Assembly (NCBI GenBank): GCA_902570715.1
Contig: CACFZB010000003.1
Span: 1 to 51,343 of the forward strand
From: an uncultured Pelagibacteraceae bacterium
GTDB lineage: Bacteria; Pseudomonadota; Alphaproteobacteria; Pelagibacterales; Pelagibacteraceae
Length of the DNA: 51,343 bases
Direction of reading: 5' to 3'
Shown here: piece after piece, positions 36,962-46,445 of the stretch
How positions within the stretch are numbered: the first letter of the stretch is position 1
Layout: each line of letters begins with the position of its first letter
Position numbers and translations under genes: made by a program
The notes under the pieces: generated by a model
The model's database searches: none
Seen by the model: only the letters and a program-made list of their open reading frames with translations
Told to the model about the DNA's origin: nothing

Positions 36962-37555
36962 TTAGTTTTTTTGAATTCTTAAATTGTCTACCAGTAAAAT
37001 ACTTGCAATAACGTCATCTACATCTAAAATTTCTTTTGCTTCCTTTATTACAGTTTCTTTTTCCTCAGAAGTAATAGCTATTCCATAAATATAAATTTTT
37101 TTTTTATAAGTATCTATTTGATAATTTGTTGCTTTTATATTCTTATTAAGAATTAAGGCCGTTCTAAGTTGGGAAGTAATTAATAAATCTTTGGCAGATT
37201 GTTTAAAATTAAATTCTTCTTTAATTTTAATATCATTTTTTACAGACCTAACACCTTTTACTTCCCATGCTAATTTTGTTAACTTTAGTTTTTTTTCAGG
37301 ATCATCAACTTTTCCAGTAATGAATATTCTTCCATCAATAACTTTTGTTTTTACTGATAAAAAATAATTCCTATCTTCCAATAAAATTTTAGCACTTAAA
37401 TTTTTCTGCATTATAGAGTCATCTATTTGAGTACCTAAAGATCTTGGATCTGTTGCCACACTTACACCTGTTCCAAAAATTCCGGTAGTTGATACACCAA
37501 CACATCCAGTTAAAATTAGCCCAATCAAAAATATTTTCAATAAATTAATTTTCAT
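36962..37555 (-). CDS. BON-domain outer-membrane lipoprotein (DolP-like)
   Basis: A 197-residue lipoprotein. The signal peptide ends in the lipobox LTGC, so Cys-18 should be lipidated. Two BON domains follow, the first around DRNYFLSVKTKVIDGRIFITGKV and the second around SQLRTALILNKNIKATNYQIDT to EEKETVIKEAKEI. The arrangement matches E. coli DolP (YraP), which supports outer-membrane integrity. It overlaps the rsmI stop region by 11 bp. The rsmI/lpoA neighbourhood is the same set found around dolP in enterics. Confidence 0.87.
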   Translation of the reverse strand: MKINLLKIFLIGLILTGCVGVSTTGIFGTGVSVATDPRSLGTQIDDSIMQKNLSAKILLEDRNYFLSVKTKVIDGRIFITGKVDDPEKKLKLTKLAWEVKGVRSVKNDIKIKEEFNFKQSAKDLLITSQLRTALILNKNIKATNYQIDTYKKKIYIYGIAITSEEKETVIKEAKEILDVDDVIASILLVDNLRIQKN

Positions 37556-38405
37556 TTTTTAATTTTAAACAATAATCATAAATCTTTTTTTTTGATATTT
37601 TATTATCTTTATTTATAATTTTTGTTATTTCTTTTAAACTGAATTTATTAATCATTTTCTTAATATCTCTTTTATCTGATTCACTTAATTCTAGTGAAAC
37701 TTTTTTTGTAAATTTTTGAGAAATAACAAGTGTTAATTCTCCTTTTAAATTTTTTTTGAAAAGTTCCAATTTATCAATATCTAGTCTTATAAATTCCTCA
37801 TATAACTTAGATATCTCTCTACATATTACAATCTTTCTGTCAAAAAAATGTTCTTTTAATAAAGGAACAATCTTATTCATTTTTTTTGCAGAAATAAAAA
37901 AAATTAAAGAGCTATTAATTTTTGATGTAACTTCTAAAATTTTTTTAATTTCACCTTTTTTTTCAGGAAAAAAACCATAGAAAAAAAATTTTTCTGAAAA
38001 ACCACTTATTGATAATGCAGAAGAAACTGCGGATGCCCCTGGGACAGGGACAACTTTTATATTATTTTTAATACACTCATTTACTAATATTGCTCCTGGA
38101 TCTGAAATACATGGAGTACCAGCGTCTGAAATTAATGATATTATTGAACTATCATTAAATAATTCAATAATTTTTGACACATTTTTTTTTTCATTGAATT
38201 TATGATTTGATATTAATTTTCCATTAATTTCATATTTTTTTAATAGATTTTGTGAAATTCTTGTATCTTCACATAGAATATAATCAGATTTTTTAAGAAT
38301 TTCGATTGCTCGTAAAGTAATGTCTTTCAAATTACCTATTGGAGTTGATACTAAATATAAGCCCTTTTTTGTCTCTTTATCGTCTAATTTAGATTTTACA
38401 TTCAT
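37545..38405 (-). CDS. rsmI: 16S rRNA (cytidine-1402-2'-O)-methyltransferase
   Basis: SAM-dependent enzyme of the tetrapyrrole methylase fold that methylates C1402 in the decoding centre. I prefer ATG 38405 (MNVKSKLDD) over the GTG at 38411 listed in the track. The family signatures are GLYLVSTPIGNLKDITLRAIEIL, CEDTRISQNLLKKY, ISDAGTPCISDPG and VPVPGASAVSSALSISGF. The length is about 286 residues, as expected. It is divergent from the LpoA-like gene with only about 30 bp between starts. Confidence 0.95.
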   Translation of the reverse strand: MNVKSKLDDKETKKGLYLVSTPIGNLKDITLRAIEILKKSDYILCEDTRISQNLLKKYEINGKLISNHKFNEKKNVSKIIELFNDSSIISLISDAGTPCISDPGAILVNECIKNNIKVVPVPGASAVSSALSISGFSEKFFFYGFFPEKKGEIKKILEVTSKINSSLIFFISAKKMNKIVPLLKEHFFDRKIVICREISKLYEEFIRLDIDKLELFKKNLKGELTLVISQKFTKKVSLELSESDKRDIKKMINKFSLKEITKIINKDNKISKKKIYDYCLKLKNEN

Positions 38406-38436
38406 AAGCACAATTAAGATAATATAGTATCACTAA

Positions 38437-39594
38437 ATGTTAAAAATTTTAAAAATATTTATAATAGCTATTTTAATTATCTTTAAACATTCTCTAGGAT
38501 TTGCCGAAGATACAAAATTAAAAATAGGTCTACTAGTTCCCATGACTGGGGAAAATAATAAACTTGGAAATTTGTTAATTAAATCTACAAGATTAGCTTT
38601 GAATGACATTGGTACAGATAAGATAGAAATTTATCCTAGAGATACTGGAAACGATCCAAATAAAACACTTCAATCTGCAAAAGAATTAAAGAATATAGGA
38701 ACAAAAATAATAATTGGACCAATCTTTTATAAAAATATTGAATATTTGAGTGAGGTAACTGACATAACTTTTTTATCTTTTACAAACAAAACAGAAAGTC
38801 TTCCTAAGAACGTCATAAGCAGTGGGGTCAACTCTTTTTCACAACTAAATTCAATTAAAAAATTTATTGAGAGTAATGAATTAAAAAAAACTATTTTTTT
38901 AACACCTGACCTTGAATATAAATCAGAGATAAAAAAAGCAATTAAACAGTCTCAAATAAAAATTAAAAAACATTATATTTATAATACCGAGCCAACGAAG
39001 CTCACAAAGCAAGTAGAAAAAATTACAAACTATAAAATTAGAAAACAAAATCTTGCTGATGAAATAAAAAGAGTTGAAAATTTGGATCTTGATGATGAAG
39101 TAAAAAAAAGAAGAATAGAAAAATTAGAAAAAAGATACACTATTGGAAAAGTTGGATTCGACTCTGTAATAATTTCTGATTTTGATGAAAGTCTTAAAAG
39201 TGTTATAACCTCGCTATTATATACAGATGTATCACCTAAGGATAAATATTTTATTACATTTAACCAATGGTTTGACAAGAGTCTAATTAACGAAACCGCT
39301 ACACAGCCTATATATTTTCCCTCAATAAATAAAAATAATTTAGAAAAATTCATTAAAAAATTTTCTAGTATTTACGGTGAGACTCCAAATCATTTATGTC
39401 TTCTTAGCTATGATTTAGTTGGGTTAATATATTACTTATCTCTAAATACAGATTTTTCTAAATCAAATGAATTATTTAAAAAAAAAAATTCATTTAAGGG
39501 CAAAATTGGAGTTTTTGACATAGAAAATAACAAAATAAACCACAGGTTAAATTTTTATCAAATCAGTGGAGGAAAACTCAAAGAAATTTTTTAA
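38437..39594 (+). CDS. LpoA-like penicillin-binding protein activator (periplasmic-binding fold)
   Basis: A 385-residue exported protein. The signal peptide (LKILKIFIIAILIIFKHSLGFA) is followed by a Leu/Ile/Val-binding-type fold beginning KIGLLVPMTGENNKLGN. IEIYPRDTGNDPNKT and IIGPIFYKNIEYLS are also typical. There is no lipobox cysteine, so unlike enteric LpoA it is probably soluble in the periplasm. Its place next to rsmI and a DolP-like gene supports the LpoA-C-domain reading. An amino-acid ABC binding protein is the alternative, but no transporter genes are nearby. A lysine-rich insertion lies at about 195-230. Confidence 0.72.
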   Translation: MLKILKIFIIAILIIFKHSLGFAEDTKLKIGLLVPMTGENNKLGNLLIKSTRLALNDIGTDKIEIYPRDTGNDPNKTLQSAKELKNIGTKIIIGPIFYKNIEYLSEVTDITFLSFTNKTESLPKNVISSGVNSFSQLNSIKKFIESNELKKTIFLTPDLEYKSEIKKAIKQSQIKIKKHYIYNTEPTKLTKQVEKITNYKIRKQNLADEIKRVENLDLDDEVKKRRIEKLEKRYTIGKVGFDSVIISDFDESLKSVITSLLYTDVSPKDKYFITFNQWFDKSLINETATQPIYFPSINKNNLEKFIKKFSSIYGETPNHLCLLSYDLVGLIYYLSLNTDFSKSNELFKKKNSFKGKIGVFDIENNKINHRLNFYQISGGKLKEIF

Positions 39595-40174
39595 TTTTCT
39601 TAAATGCTTTAAATCGGTGATCTAGCTTATATTTTAATGATGGTTTCATCTCCCCAAAAGTTTTATTTTTGTGAATTGGAATAAAAATTGGATCATAACC
39701 AAAACCATTCTTGCCTCTAGACTCAGAAGCAATTTTACCTTCAACTTTACCAATTACACACGCAATTTTTTTATTTAAATTATAAATTGATAAAGCACAA
39801 ACAAATCTAGCTTTAATTTTTTTCTTTTTCCAATTTTTATCTTTATTTTCTAATTCTTTAAAAACTCTATTGATAGCTTTTTTAAAATTTCCATCCTTTC
39901 CTGCCCATCGTGCAGAAAAAATACCTGGTTTTTTATTTAAGAGATCAATTTCTAAACCAGAGTCATCAGCTATACAAACTAGATTGGTTTTTTTTGAAAA
40001 ATATTTAGATTTTATTAAAGAATTTTGTTCAAAAGTCTTACCTGTTTCCTTTGGACTTTTAAGATCAAAATCGATTGGCGATTTAATTTTAATATTTCTT
40101 GGTAGCAAATCTCTTATTTCCCTTAATTTTCCCTTGTTATTAGAACCTATAATTATTTTTTTAATTTTTTTCAT
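39578..40174 (-). CDS. rdgB: non-canonical purine NTP pyrophosphatase (RdgB/HAM1)
   Basis: Hydrolyses dITP, XTP and similar damaged nucleotides. The 198 residues show the phosphate-binding IIGSNNKGKLREIRDLL, the catalytic ADDSGLEIDLLNKKPGIFSARWAG and the C-terminal SRGKNGFGYDPIFIP with DHRFKAF. All are family signatures. It overlaps the 3' end of the LpoA-like gene by 17 bp and is divergent from grpE with 42 bp between starts. Confidence 0.95.
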   Translation of the reverse strand: MKKIKKIIIGSNNKGKLREIRDLLPRNIKIKSPIDFDLKSPKETGKTFEQNSLIKSKYFSKKTNLVCIADDSGLEIDLLNKKPGIFSARWAGKDGNFKKAINRVFKELENKDKNWKKKKIKARFVCALSIYNLNKKIACVIGKVEGKIASESRGKNGFGYDPIFIPIHKNKTFGEMKPSLKYKLDHRFKAFKKIKKFL

Positions 40175-40216
40175 TTGGGTCTAGAATTTTATGATTTCCA
40201 TACCATATATGACTTA

Positions 40217-40858
40217 ATGGTTGAAGAAGAAAAATTTACTGAAAAAAAAGAGGCATCAGAAAATCAAGAAGCTGGTGAAAACGAAAATTCAAAAAATGCT
40301 GAAACTAAAGCAAGTGATCAGACTGAGGAAAAACTATCAGAAGATAAATCACCAGAAGAAAAGCTCATAGCGCTTGAAGATAAATTAGCTAGAACCTTTG
40401 CTGAAATGGAAAATCAAAGAAGAAGATTTGAAAAAGAAAAAGATGACGCCTTTGAATATGGTGGCTATACTTTTGCTAAAGAAGCTCTAAATTTGATTGA
40501 TAATCTTGAAAGATCAAAAAATATTTTAGAAAACGATGAAAATTTGAAAAATACTGATGCTTTAAAAAAAGCTTTAGAACATTTTGATATTATCTATAAA
40601 GACCTTGTCTCAATTTTTAAGAAAAATAATATTAAACCAATAGAGAGTATTAATAAAAAGCTTGATCCGAATTTTCATCAAGCAATGATGGAAATAGAGG
40701 ACGATACCAAAGAGCCTGGAACCATAATTCAAGAAATTCAAAAAGGATTTACCATAAAAGATAGATTGTTGAGACCTTCATTGGTAGGTGTAGCAAAAAA
40801 GACGGATAAAAAAGATGCTAAAAATCAAGAAAATAAAGAAAACTTAGACAACAAATAA
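40217..40858 (+). CDS. grpE: nucleotide exchange factor GrpE
   Basis: Co-chaperone that releases ADP from DnaK. I chose ATG 40217 (MVEEEKFTEKKEASENQ) because the upstream part of the track ORF overlaps the rdgB start and has no family similarity. The 213 residues comprise an acidic disordered N-terminus, a long coiled coil (ALEDKLARTFAEMENQRRRFEKEK) and the beta domain with NFHQAMMEIEDDT and IQKGFTIKDRLLRPSLVGVAK. It is directly upstream of dnaK. Confidence 0.95.
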   Translation: MVEEEKFTEKKEASENQEAGENENSKNAETKASDQTEEKLSEDKSPEEKLIALEDKLARTFAEMENQRRRFEKEKDDAFEYGGYTFAKEALNLIDNLERSKNILENDENLKNTDALKKALEHFDIIYKDLVSIFKKNNIKPIESINKKLDPNFHQAMMEIEDDTKEPGTIIQEIQKGFTIKDRLLRPSLVGVAKKTDKKDAKNQENKENLDNK

Positions 40859-40870
40859 TGAGATCAACAA

Positions 40871-40898
40871 CTTGTAGATTAATAAATAACACTTATAT
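40871..40898 (+). promoter_or_regulatory. candidate RpoH (sigma-32) promoter for dnaK
   Basis: CTTG (40871-40874) and CTTATAT (40892-40898) are separated by exactly 17 bp, matching the alphaproteobacterial heat-shock pattern CTTG-N17-CYTATnT as I remember it. The predicted start near 40905 would leave a leader of about 15 nt and cut into the GGAG ribosome-binding site at 40903-40906, which weakens the case. If real, dnaK can be induced separately from grpE. Confidence 0.4.
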
Positions 40899-40919
40899 GA
40901 ACGGAGTAAGAATTTAATT

Positions 40920-42845
40920 ATGAGCAAAATTATTGGAATAGATTTGGGAACAACTAATTCTTGTGTGGCTATAATGGAAGGAAGCCAAGCAAAAGTATTA
41001 GAAAATGCTGAGGGAGCTAGAACAACTCCTTCAGTTGTTGCTTTTACTGATGAAAAAGAAAAATTGATTGGTCAACCTGCCAAAAGGCAAGCTGTTACAA
41101 ATCCTGAAAATACTATATTTGCTGTAAAAAGATTGATTGGAAGAAATTTTGATGATCCAACAGTAAAAAAAGATATTGAGGCAGCACCCTTTAAAATTAT
41201 TAATTCTGAAAAAGGTGATGCTTGGATTGAGTCAAAAGGTGAAAAATACTCTCCTTCTCAAATTTCTGCTTTTATTTTACAAAAAATGAAAGAGACAGCT
41301 GAAAAATATTTAGGTCAAGCAGTTACGAAAGCGGTGATAACTGTACCTGCATATTTTAACGACGCACAAAGACAAGCCACTAAAGATGCTGGTAAGATTG
41401 CAGGTTTGGAAGTTTTAAGAATAATAAATGAGCCAACAGCTGCGTCGTTGGCATATGGTTTAGATAAAAAACAAAATAAAAAGATTGCAGTTTATGACCT
41501 TGGAGGTGGTACATTTGATGTATCAATCCTCGAATTAGGTGATGGAGTATTTGAAGTTAAATCTACTAACGGAGATACTTTTTTAGGTGGAGAAGATTTT
41601 GATAATGCTATAGTTAATTATTTAATTAATGAGTTTAAAAAAGATAACGGTATTGATTTAAAATCAGATAAATTAGCCTTACAAAGATTAAAAGAAGGAG
41701 CAGAAAAAGCAAAAATTGAACTTTCATCTGCTGAGCAAACCGATATAAACTTGCCATTTATTACAGCTGATAAAACTGGTCCAAAACATATAAATTTAAA
41801 AATGACAAGAGCTAAATTAGAGGCTCTGGTTGAGGACTTAATTTCAAAAACAATGCCTCCTTGTAAAACAGCTTTAAAAGACGCTGGGATAACAGCGAGT
41901 GAAATTGATGAAGTTGTAATGGTTGGTGGTATGACAAGAATGCCAAAAGTTATAGAGGAAGTAAAAAACTTTTTCGGAAAAGATCCTAACAAAAGTGTAA
42001 ATCCAGATGAGGTTGTAGCTATGGGAGCTGCAATACAAGCTGGTGTATTACAAGGTGACGTTAAAGATGTTCTTTTATTAGATGTTACGCCATTATCTTT
42101 AGGTATTGAAACTTTGGGTGGCGTTTCAACAAAACTTATTGAAAAAAATACAACAATTCCAACCAAAAAAAGTCAAGTTTTTTCAACTGCTGAAGACAAC
42201 CAACCTGCTGTTTCGATCAGAGTTCTTCAAGGAGAAAGAGAAATGGCCACTGACAATAAACTACTTGGTAACTTTGAACTAGTTGGTATAGCACCAGCAC
42301 CGAGGGGAGTTCCTCAAATAGAAGTTACATTTGATATTGATGCGAATGGTATAGTTAATGTTTCTGCTAAAGATAAAGGTACTGGTAAGGAACAAAAAAT
42401 TCAAATTCAAGCTTCGGGTGGTTTAAGCGATGAAGAGATTGAAAAAATGGTAAAAGATGCTGAAGCTAACAAAGAGGCAGATAAAAAGAAAAGAGAGTCT
42501 GTAGAAGTTAGAAACCAAGCAGATACACTTATACACTCTACAGAAAAAAATCTTAAAGAACATGGTTCTAAAGTCACAGATGCTGAGAAAAAAGCTATTG
42601 AGGACTCTTCCTCTGCTTTAAAAGAAGCCCTTAAATCTGAAGATATCGAAGATATAAAGAAGAAAACAGAAGCTTTAGTACAAGCTTCAATGAAACTTGG
42701 AGAAGCAATTTATAAATCACAACAAAATACAAAACCAGAGTCTGATAAAGATGATGGAAATAATGATAAAGGGAAAAAAGACGATAATGTTGTTGATGCG
42801 GATTTTGAAGAAGTAAAAGACGAGAACAAAGAAAAAAGCGCTTAA
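40920..42845 (+). CDS. dnaK: molecular chaperone DnaK (Hsp70)
   Basis: ATP-dependent chaperone of 641 residues. The nucleotide-binding domain shows [48 protein letters not shown] and [15 protein letters not shown]. The substrate-binding domain starts near [16 protein letters not shown], and an acidic tail ([16 protein letters not shown]) closes the protein. The length is typical. The gene is preceded by GGAG, 13 nt before ATG, and followed by dnaJ after 26 bp, the usual grpE/dnaK/dnaJ grouping. Confidence 0.98.
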   Translation: MSKIIGIDLGTTNSCVAIMEGSQAKVLENAEGARTTPSVVAFTDEKEKLIGQPAKRQAVTNPENTIFAVKRLIGRNFDDPTVKKDIEAAPFKIINSEKGDAWIESKGEKYSPSQISAFILQKMKETAEKYLGQAVTKAVITVPAYFNDAQRQATKDAGKIAGLEVLRIINEPTAASLAYGLDKKQNKKIAVYDLGGGTFDVSILELGDGVFEVKSTNGDTFLGGEDFDNAIVNYLINEFKKDNGIDLKSDKLALQRLKEGAEKAKIELSSAEQTDINLPFITADKTGPKHINLKMTRAKLEALVEDLISKTMPPCKTALKDAGITASEIDEVVMVGGMTRMPKVIEEVKNFFGKDPNKSVNPDEVVAMGAAIQAGVLQGDVKDVLLLDVTPLSLGIETLGGVSTKLIEKNTTIPTKKSQVFSTAEDNQPAVSIRVLQGEREMATDNKLLGNFELVGIAPAPRGVPQIEVTFDIDANGIVNVSAKDKGTGKEQKIQIQASGGLSDEEIEKMVKDAEANKEADKKKRESVEVRNQADTLIHSTEKNLKEHGSKVTDAEKKAIEDSSSALKEALKSEDIEDIKKKTEALVQASMKLGEAIYKSQQNTKPESDKDDGNNDKGKKDDNVVDADFEEVKDENKEKSA

Positions 42846-42871
42846 CTGACATCTATTTGTCCATATAAAAA

Positions 42872-43996
42872 ATGGCTAAAAGAGATTATTATGATGTCCT
42901 TGGCGTAAATAAAAACGCAACACCAGACGAACTAAAATCTGCATACAGAAAATTAGCTGTAAAATTTCATCCTGATAAAAACCCTGGAGATAAAACTGCC
43001 GAAGATAAATTTAAAGAAGCTAGCGAAGCTTACGGTATTCTCTCAGATAAATCTAAAAAAGAAAATTACGATAATTTTGGTCATGCTGCTTTTGAAAACG
43101 GTGGTGGTGGCAGGGGTGGTTTTGGTGGTTTCAGTGGTGCAGATTTTTCTGATATTTTTGAGGACTTTTTTGGAGACTTTGGTGGTCGTAGTAGAAGAAG
43201 CTCCAGAAAAGCCAATAATAGAGGTTCTGATTTAAGATATGATTTATCCATATCTTTAGAAGAAGCTTACATGGGTAAAAAACAAAATATACAATTTTCT
43301 ACTACAGAAAAATGTAATACTTGTAAAGGAAATGGATCAAAACCAGGTTACAGTCCTGATAGATGTACATATTGTGGAGGAAATGGAAGAGTTCGCTCAA
43401 ATCAAGGATTCTTTACAGTTCAACAAACGTGTCCTCAGTGTGCTGGTAGTGGAGAAGAAATAACAAATCCTTGTAATGAATGTAATGGTCAAGGTAATAA
43501 ACAATCCTCAAAGAAAATATCAGTAACAATACCAAAGGGTGTAGATGATGGTACAAGAATAAGACTTGCTGGAAAAGGTGAAGCTGGCACACGAGGAGGT
43601 GCAAGTGGTGATTTATATTTGTTTGTAAATGTAGAGTCTCATCAAGTTTTTAAAAGATCAGATGTAAATCTATTTTTTGAATTTCCAGTCTCTTTAGCTG
43701 ATGCTGCTCTGGGAACAATAATTGAGATACCAACTATTGATGGTGGAAAAGCTAAAATCAAAATACCTGAAGGTACTCAAAATGGAAAACAATTTAGACT
43801 AAAAGGAAAAGGGATGCCTTTCATGCGAAGAGGTGACTTTGGGGATCTGTATGTTCAAGTTAAAACAGAAGTTCCAGTATTTCTTAATAAAGAACAAAAA
43901 GAGTTATTAGAAAAATTTAGAAAAATAGAAAATGACAGATCTAATCCAAGTATAAAAAAGTTTTTCCAAAAGGCTAAAGATTTTTGGAAAAATTAA
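42872..43996 (+). CDS. dnaJ: co-chaperone DnaJ (Hsp40)
   Basis: Stimulates DnaK ATPase and delivers substrates. The 374 residues have the J domain ([24 protein letters not shown] with HPD in [11 protein letters not shown]), the G/F-rich linker ([11 protein letters not shown]) and four CxxCxGxG-type zinc repeats ([32 protein letters not shown]). The C-terminal peptide-binding domains follow. All eight zinc cysteines are present. Confidence 0.97.
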   Translation: MAKRDYYDVLGVNKNATPDELKSAYRKLAVKFHPDKNPGDKTAEDKFKEASEAYGILSDKSKKENYDNFGHAAFENGGGGRGGFGGFSGADFSDIFEDFFGDFGGRSRRSSRKANNRGSDLRYDLSISLEEAYMGKKQNIQFSTTEKCNTCKGNGSKPGYSPDRCTYCGGNGRVRSNQGFFTVQQTCPQCAGSGEEITNPCNECNGQGNKQSSKKISVTIPKGVDDGTRIRLAGKGEAGTRGGASGDLYLFVNVESHQVFKRSDVNLFFEFPVSLADAALGTIIEIPTIDGGKAKIKIPEGTQNGKQFRLKGKGMPFMRRGDFGDLYVQVKTEVPVFLNKEQKELLEKFRKIENDRSNPSIKKFFQKAKDFWKN

Positions 43997-43999
43997 AAT

Positions 44000-44167
44000 A
44001 TGGAACTAGAACAAATTATTTCAGCATTCGCTTTAATTGCGATTTTAATTTTGATTCTTCCAGGATTTATTCAGACAAATATCAAAAAGGAAGTATTTTT
44101 TAAAAATTTAAGTATTTGGGGTATTATTGTTATATTACTTATGATACTTTTAATTTTTATCTTCTAA
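44000..44167 (+). CDS. small 55-residue membrane protein between dnaJ and dapB
   Basis: An ORF absent from the track, ATG 44000 to TAA 44167. The translation has two hydrophobic segments, SAFALIAILILILPGFI and IWGIIVILLMILLIFIF, joined by a short basic loop (QTNIKKEVFFKN). It begins 3 bp after dnaJ, and its stop overlaps the dapB ATG by one base (TAATG). That coupling, repeated for dapB-nth and nth-sulfotransferase, argues that it is translated. I do not recognise a family. The hairpin-like two-helix layout suggests an inner-membrane protein. Confidence 0.65.
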   Translation: MELEQIISAFALIAILILILPGFIQTNIKKEVFFKNLSIWGIIVILLMILLIFIF

Positions 44168-44943
44168 TGAAAAAAATTAGTTTAGGAATTACAGGATGCA
44201 TGGGCCGTATGGGTCAACAGATAATAAAATCTGTTAAATTAGACAAAAATTTTAAATTGGCTGCCCTAACAGAAGGAAGAAAACTAAATAAAAAAGTTAA
44301 TGGTATAAATGTTAAACAAAATTCAATTGAAACCTTCAAAAAAACAAATTTAATTATAGATTTTACAATTCCGGAATGCACTTTTGAAATATTGGAAATT
44401 GCATTAAAATTAAAAAAAAGAGTAGTAATCGGAACAACAGGTTTTACTAAAAGAGAAGAACAAAAAATAAAAAAATATTCAAAAAAAATTCCAATCCTAA
44501 AAGCTGGAAATATGAGTTTAGGTATAAACCTTTTAATGTATTTAAGTGAAATAGCCTCGAATTCATTAGGAGATAATTTTTTGAGTAAGATTCATGAGGT
44601 ACACCACAGACACAAAATTGATTACCCTTCTGGAACAGCTTTAATGCTTGGTAAAGGAGTTGCTAAAGGAAAAAATAAAAATTTTTATAATTTGATAGGA
44701 AAAAAATACCTTAATAAAAAAACTTTCCCTTATGGTAAGAAAATAAATTTTAATTCAATCAGAAAAGGAGAGGTTATTGGAGAACATGAGGTTAAATTTT
44801 CTAGTGGTAAAGAAATAATAACACTTAATCATGAAGCTTTTGATAGAACTTTATATTCTGAAGGTGCTTTATCTGCCGCAAGGTGGTTAATGTCAAAAAA
44901 GCCAGGTCTTTATTCAATGAGAGATCTTATGAATTTCAAATAA
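44167..44943 (+). CDS. dapB: 4-hydroxy-tetrahydrodipicolinate reductase
   Basis: Reduces hydroxytetrahydrodipicolinate in the lysine/diaminopimelate pathway. I chose ATG 44167 (MKKISLGITGCMGRMGQQI), since the track start at 44116 reads through the small membrane ORF in another frame. The 258 residues show the Rossmann loop GCMGRMGQ, VVIGTTGFTKREEQKI, the substrate motif HEVHHRHKIDYPSGTAL and GEHEVKFSS. With lysA at the other end of the window, two lysine-pathway genes are present. Confidence 0.96.
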   Translation: MKKISLGITGCMGRMGQQIIKSVKLDKNFKLAALTEGRKLNKKVNGINVKQNSIETFKKTNLIIDFTIPECTFEILEIALKLKKRVVIGTTGFTKREEQKIKKYSKKIPILKAGNMSLGINLLMYLSEIASNSLGDNFLSKIHEVHHRHKIDYPSGTALMLGKGVAKGKNKNFYNLIGKKYLNKKTFPYGKKINFNSIRKGEVIGEHEVKFSSGKEIITLNHEAFDRTLYSEGALSAARWLMSKKPGLYSMRDLMNFK

Positions 44944-45596
44944 TGAATGAAATTCAAAGGGCAAAAATCATATCAAGAAATTTAAATAAGATATATCCTA
45001 ATATAAATGTCCCATTAAATAGCCGCAATGTGTTTACACTTTTAATTTCCGTATTATTGTCTGCTCAATGTACAGACGTTAATGTAAATAATGTTACTAA
45101 AAATATTTACCCTAATTATTATAAACCTGAACATTTTGTTAAATTAGGGAGAAAAAAAATTGAAAAACTTATAAAAAAAATAGGCATATTTAGAGTTAAA
45201 GCTAAAAGTATATATAGATTATCTAAAATTTTAATTGAAAATTATAATGGTAAGGTTCCTAAAACTTTTGAAGAATTAGAAAAACTTCCTGGTGTTGGTC
45301 ATAAAACTGCAAGTGTGATCATGTCTCAAGGTTTTGGATATCCTGCTTTTCCAGTTGATACACACATACATAGATTATCTCAAAGATGGGGTTTAACTAA
45401 TGGAAAAAACGTTGTTCAAACAGAATTAGATCTTAAAAGATTATTTCCAAAAAAAGATTGGAATAAACTCCATTTACAAATAATTTTTTACGGAAGAGAA
45501 TATTGTAAAGCTCGTAGCTGTTATGGTTTACATTGTAAAATTTGTAAAAGCTGTTTTCCAAATAGAAAAAAGATGATTATAACTAAAAAAGCCTAA
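44943..45596 (+). CDS. nth: endonuclease III
   Basis: Bifunctional DNA glycosylase/AP lyase for oxidised pyrimidines. The chosen start, ATG 44943, overlaps the dapB stop (TAATG); the 20 upstream codons of the track ORF are out-of-frame dapB. The helix-hairpin-helix LPGVGHKTASVIM contains the catalytic lysine, and FPVDTHIHRLSQRWGL the catalytic aspartate. The C-terminal cluster region reads CKARSCYGLHCKICKSC, five cysteines that do not fit the usual C-x6-C-x2-C-x5-C spacing. With mutM frameshifted, this is the only clearly intact glycosylase gene in the window. Confidence 0.93.
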   Translation: MNEIQRAKIISRNLNKIYPNINVPLNSRNVFTLLISVLLSAQCTDVNVNNVTKNIYPNYYKPEHFVKLGRKKIEKLIKKIGIFRVKAKSIYRLSKILIENYNGKVPKTFEELEKLPGVGHKTASVIMSQGFGYPAFPVDTHIHRLSQRWGLTNGKNVVQTELDLKRLFPKKDWNKLHLQIIFYGREYCKARSCYGLHCKICKSCFPNRKKMIITKKA

Positions 45597-46441
45597 TGAA
45601 AAAAATAATTTGGATTTCCTCATACCCTAAAAGTGGAAATACCTTTTTGAGATCTTTGTTAGCATCATACTTTTTTTCAAAAAATGGACAATTCGATCAA
45701 AAAGATTTGGGTAATATTTCTGAGTTTCCAAGAGATCATTTTAATTTTGTAAAAGAAGATGATTTCCTTAACGAATTTTTAGATTGGGAAAATAAACAAA
45801 GAAAGATTTCTGAAAATTGTAAACAAATGACTTTTTTAAAAACTCATTTAGCTAATATTAAAATAAAAGAAAATTATTATTCAATCAATCCGAAATTTAC
45901 ATTGTGTAGTATTTATATTGTTAGAGACCCTCGAAATGTAATATTATCTTTAAAAGATCATTTTCAAATGAATATATCCGAAGCAGAAAAATTTCTTTTT
46001 AACGAAAAAAAAGTTTTAAATATGCAAAAAGAAGGTCTTTTAAAAAGTTTTACGCCAATTTTAGATTGGGGATCAAATTACAAAAGTTGGAATAAGAAAA
46101 ATTTAGAGAGAAATTTAATAATAAAATATGAAGATCTTGTTTTGAAGACGCAAGAAACTTTCAAAAAGGTACTCGATCATATAATGAAATATAATAAGTT
46201 TATAATTAATGAAAAAAAACTTGCTAATTCAATAAATACCACAAGCTTTGATAATCTAAAAAAAATTGAAAAGAATTTTGGTTTTATTGAAAAAAAAATT
46301 ATGGGGTTAGAAAAAAACCCTAACTTATTTTTTAATAAAGGGATTGCAAGAGATTACAAAAAAAATGAAAATGATAAACAAATTTTTAAAAATATTGAGA
46401 AAAAATATTTTGAAATAATGACTGAACTAAACTATTTATAA
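45596..46441 (+). CDS. sulfotransferase domain protein
   Basis: A 281-residue PAPS-dependent sulfotransferase. The 5'-phosphosulfate loop is WISSYPKSGNTFLRSLL near the N-terminus and the 3'-phosphate motif is IYIVRDPRNVILSLKDHF near residue 105-120. A catalytic-type histidine is in FLKTHLANI. No signal peptide or membrane span is seen, so it acts in the cytoplasm. The acceptor is unknown; glycans or lipids are usual. The start overlaps the nth stop by one base. Confidence 0.87.
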   Translation: MKKIIWISSYPKSGNTFLRSLLASYFFSKNGQFDQKDLGNISEFPRDHFNFVKEDDFLNEFLDWENKQRKISENCKQMTFLKTHLANIKIKENYYSINPKFTLCSIYIVRDPRNVILSLKDHFQMNISEAEKFLFNEKKVLNMQKEGLLKSFTPILDWGSNYKSWNKKNLERNLIIKYEDLVLKTQETFKKVLDHIMKYNKFIINEKKLANSINTTSFDNLKKIEKNFGFIEKKIMGLEKNPNLFFNKGIARDYKKNENDKQIFKNIEKKYFEIMTELNYL

Positions 46442-46445
46442 TTTA

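Noticed and set aside
40131-40151. CTTG and CCTAT near the divergent grpE start as a heat-shock promoter
   Set aside because: Only 9 bp separate the two elements, far below the 17 expected, and they lie inside rdgB.
41618-42166. 182-codon minus-strand ORF opposite dnaK
   Set aside because: Fully inside the well-conserved dnaK frame; a shadow ORF produced by codon bias.
44883-44942. The track's longer Nth start (MVNVKKARSLF)
   Set aside because: These codons are dapB read in another frame; ATG 44943 gives the TAATG coupling and fits the family start.
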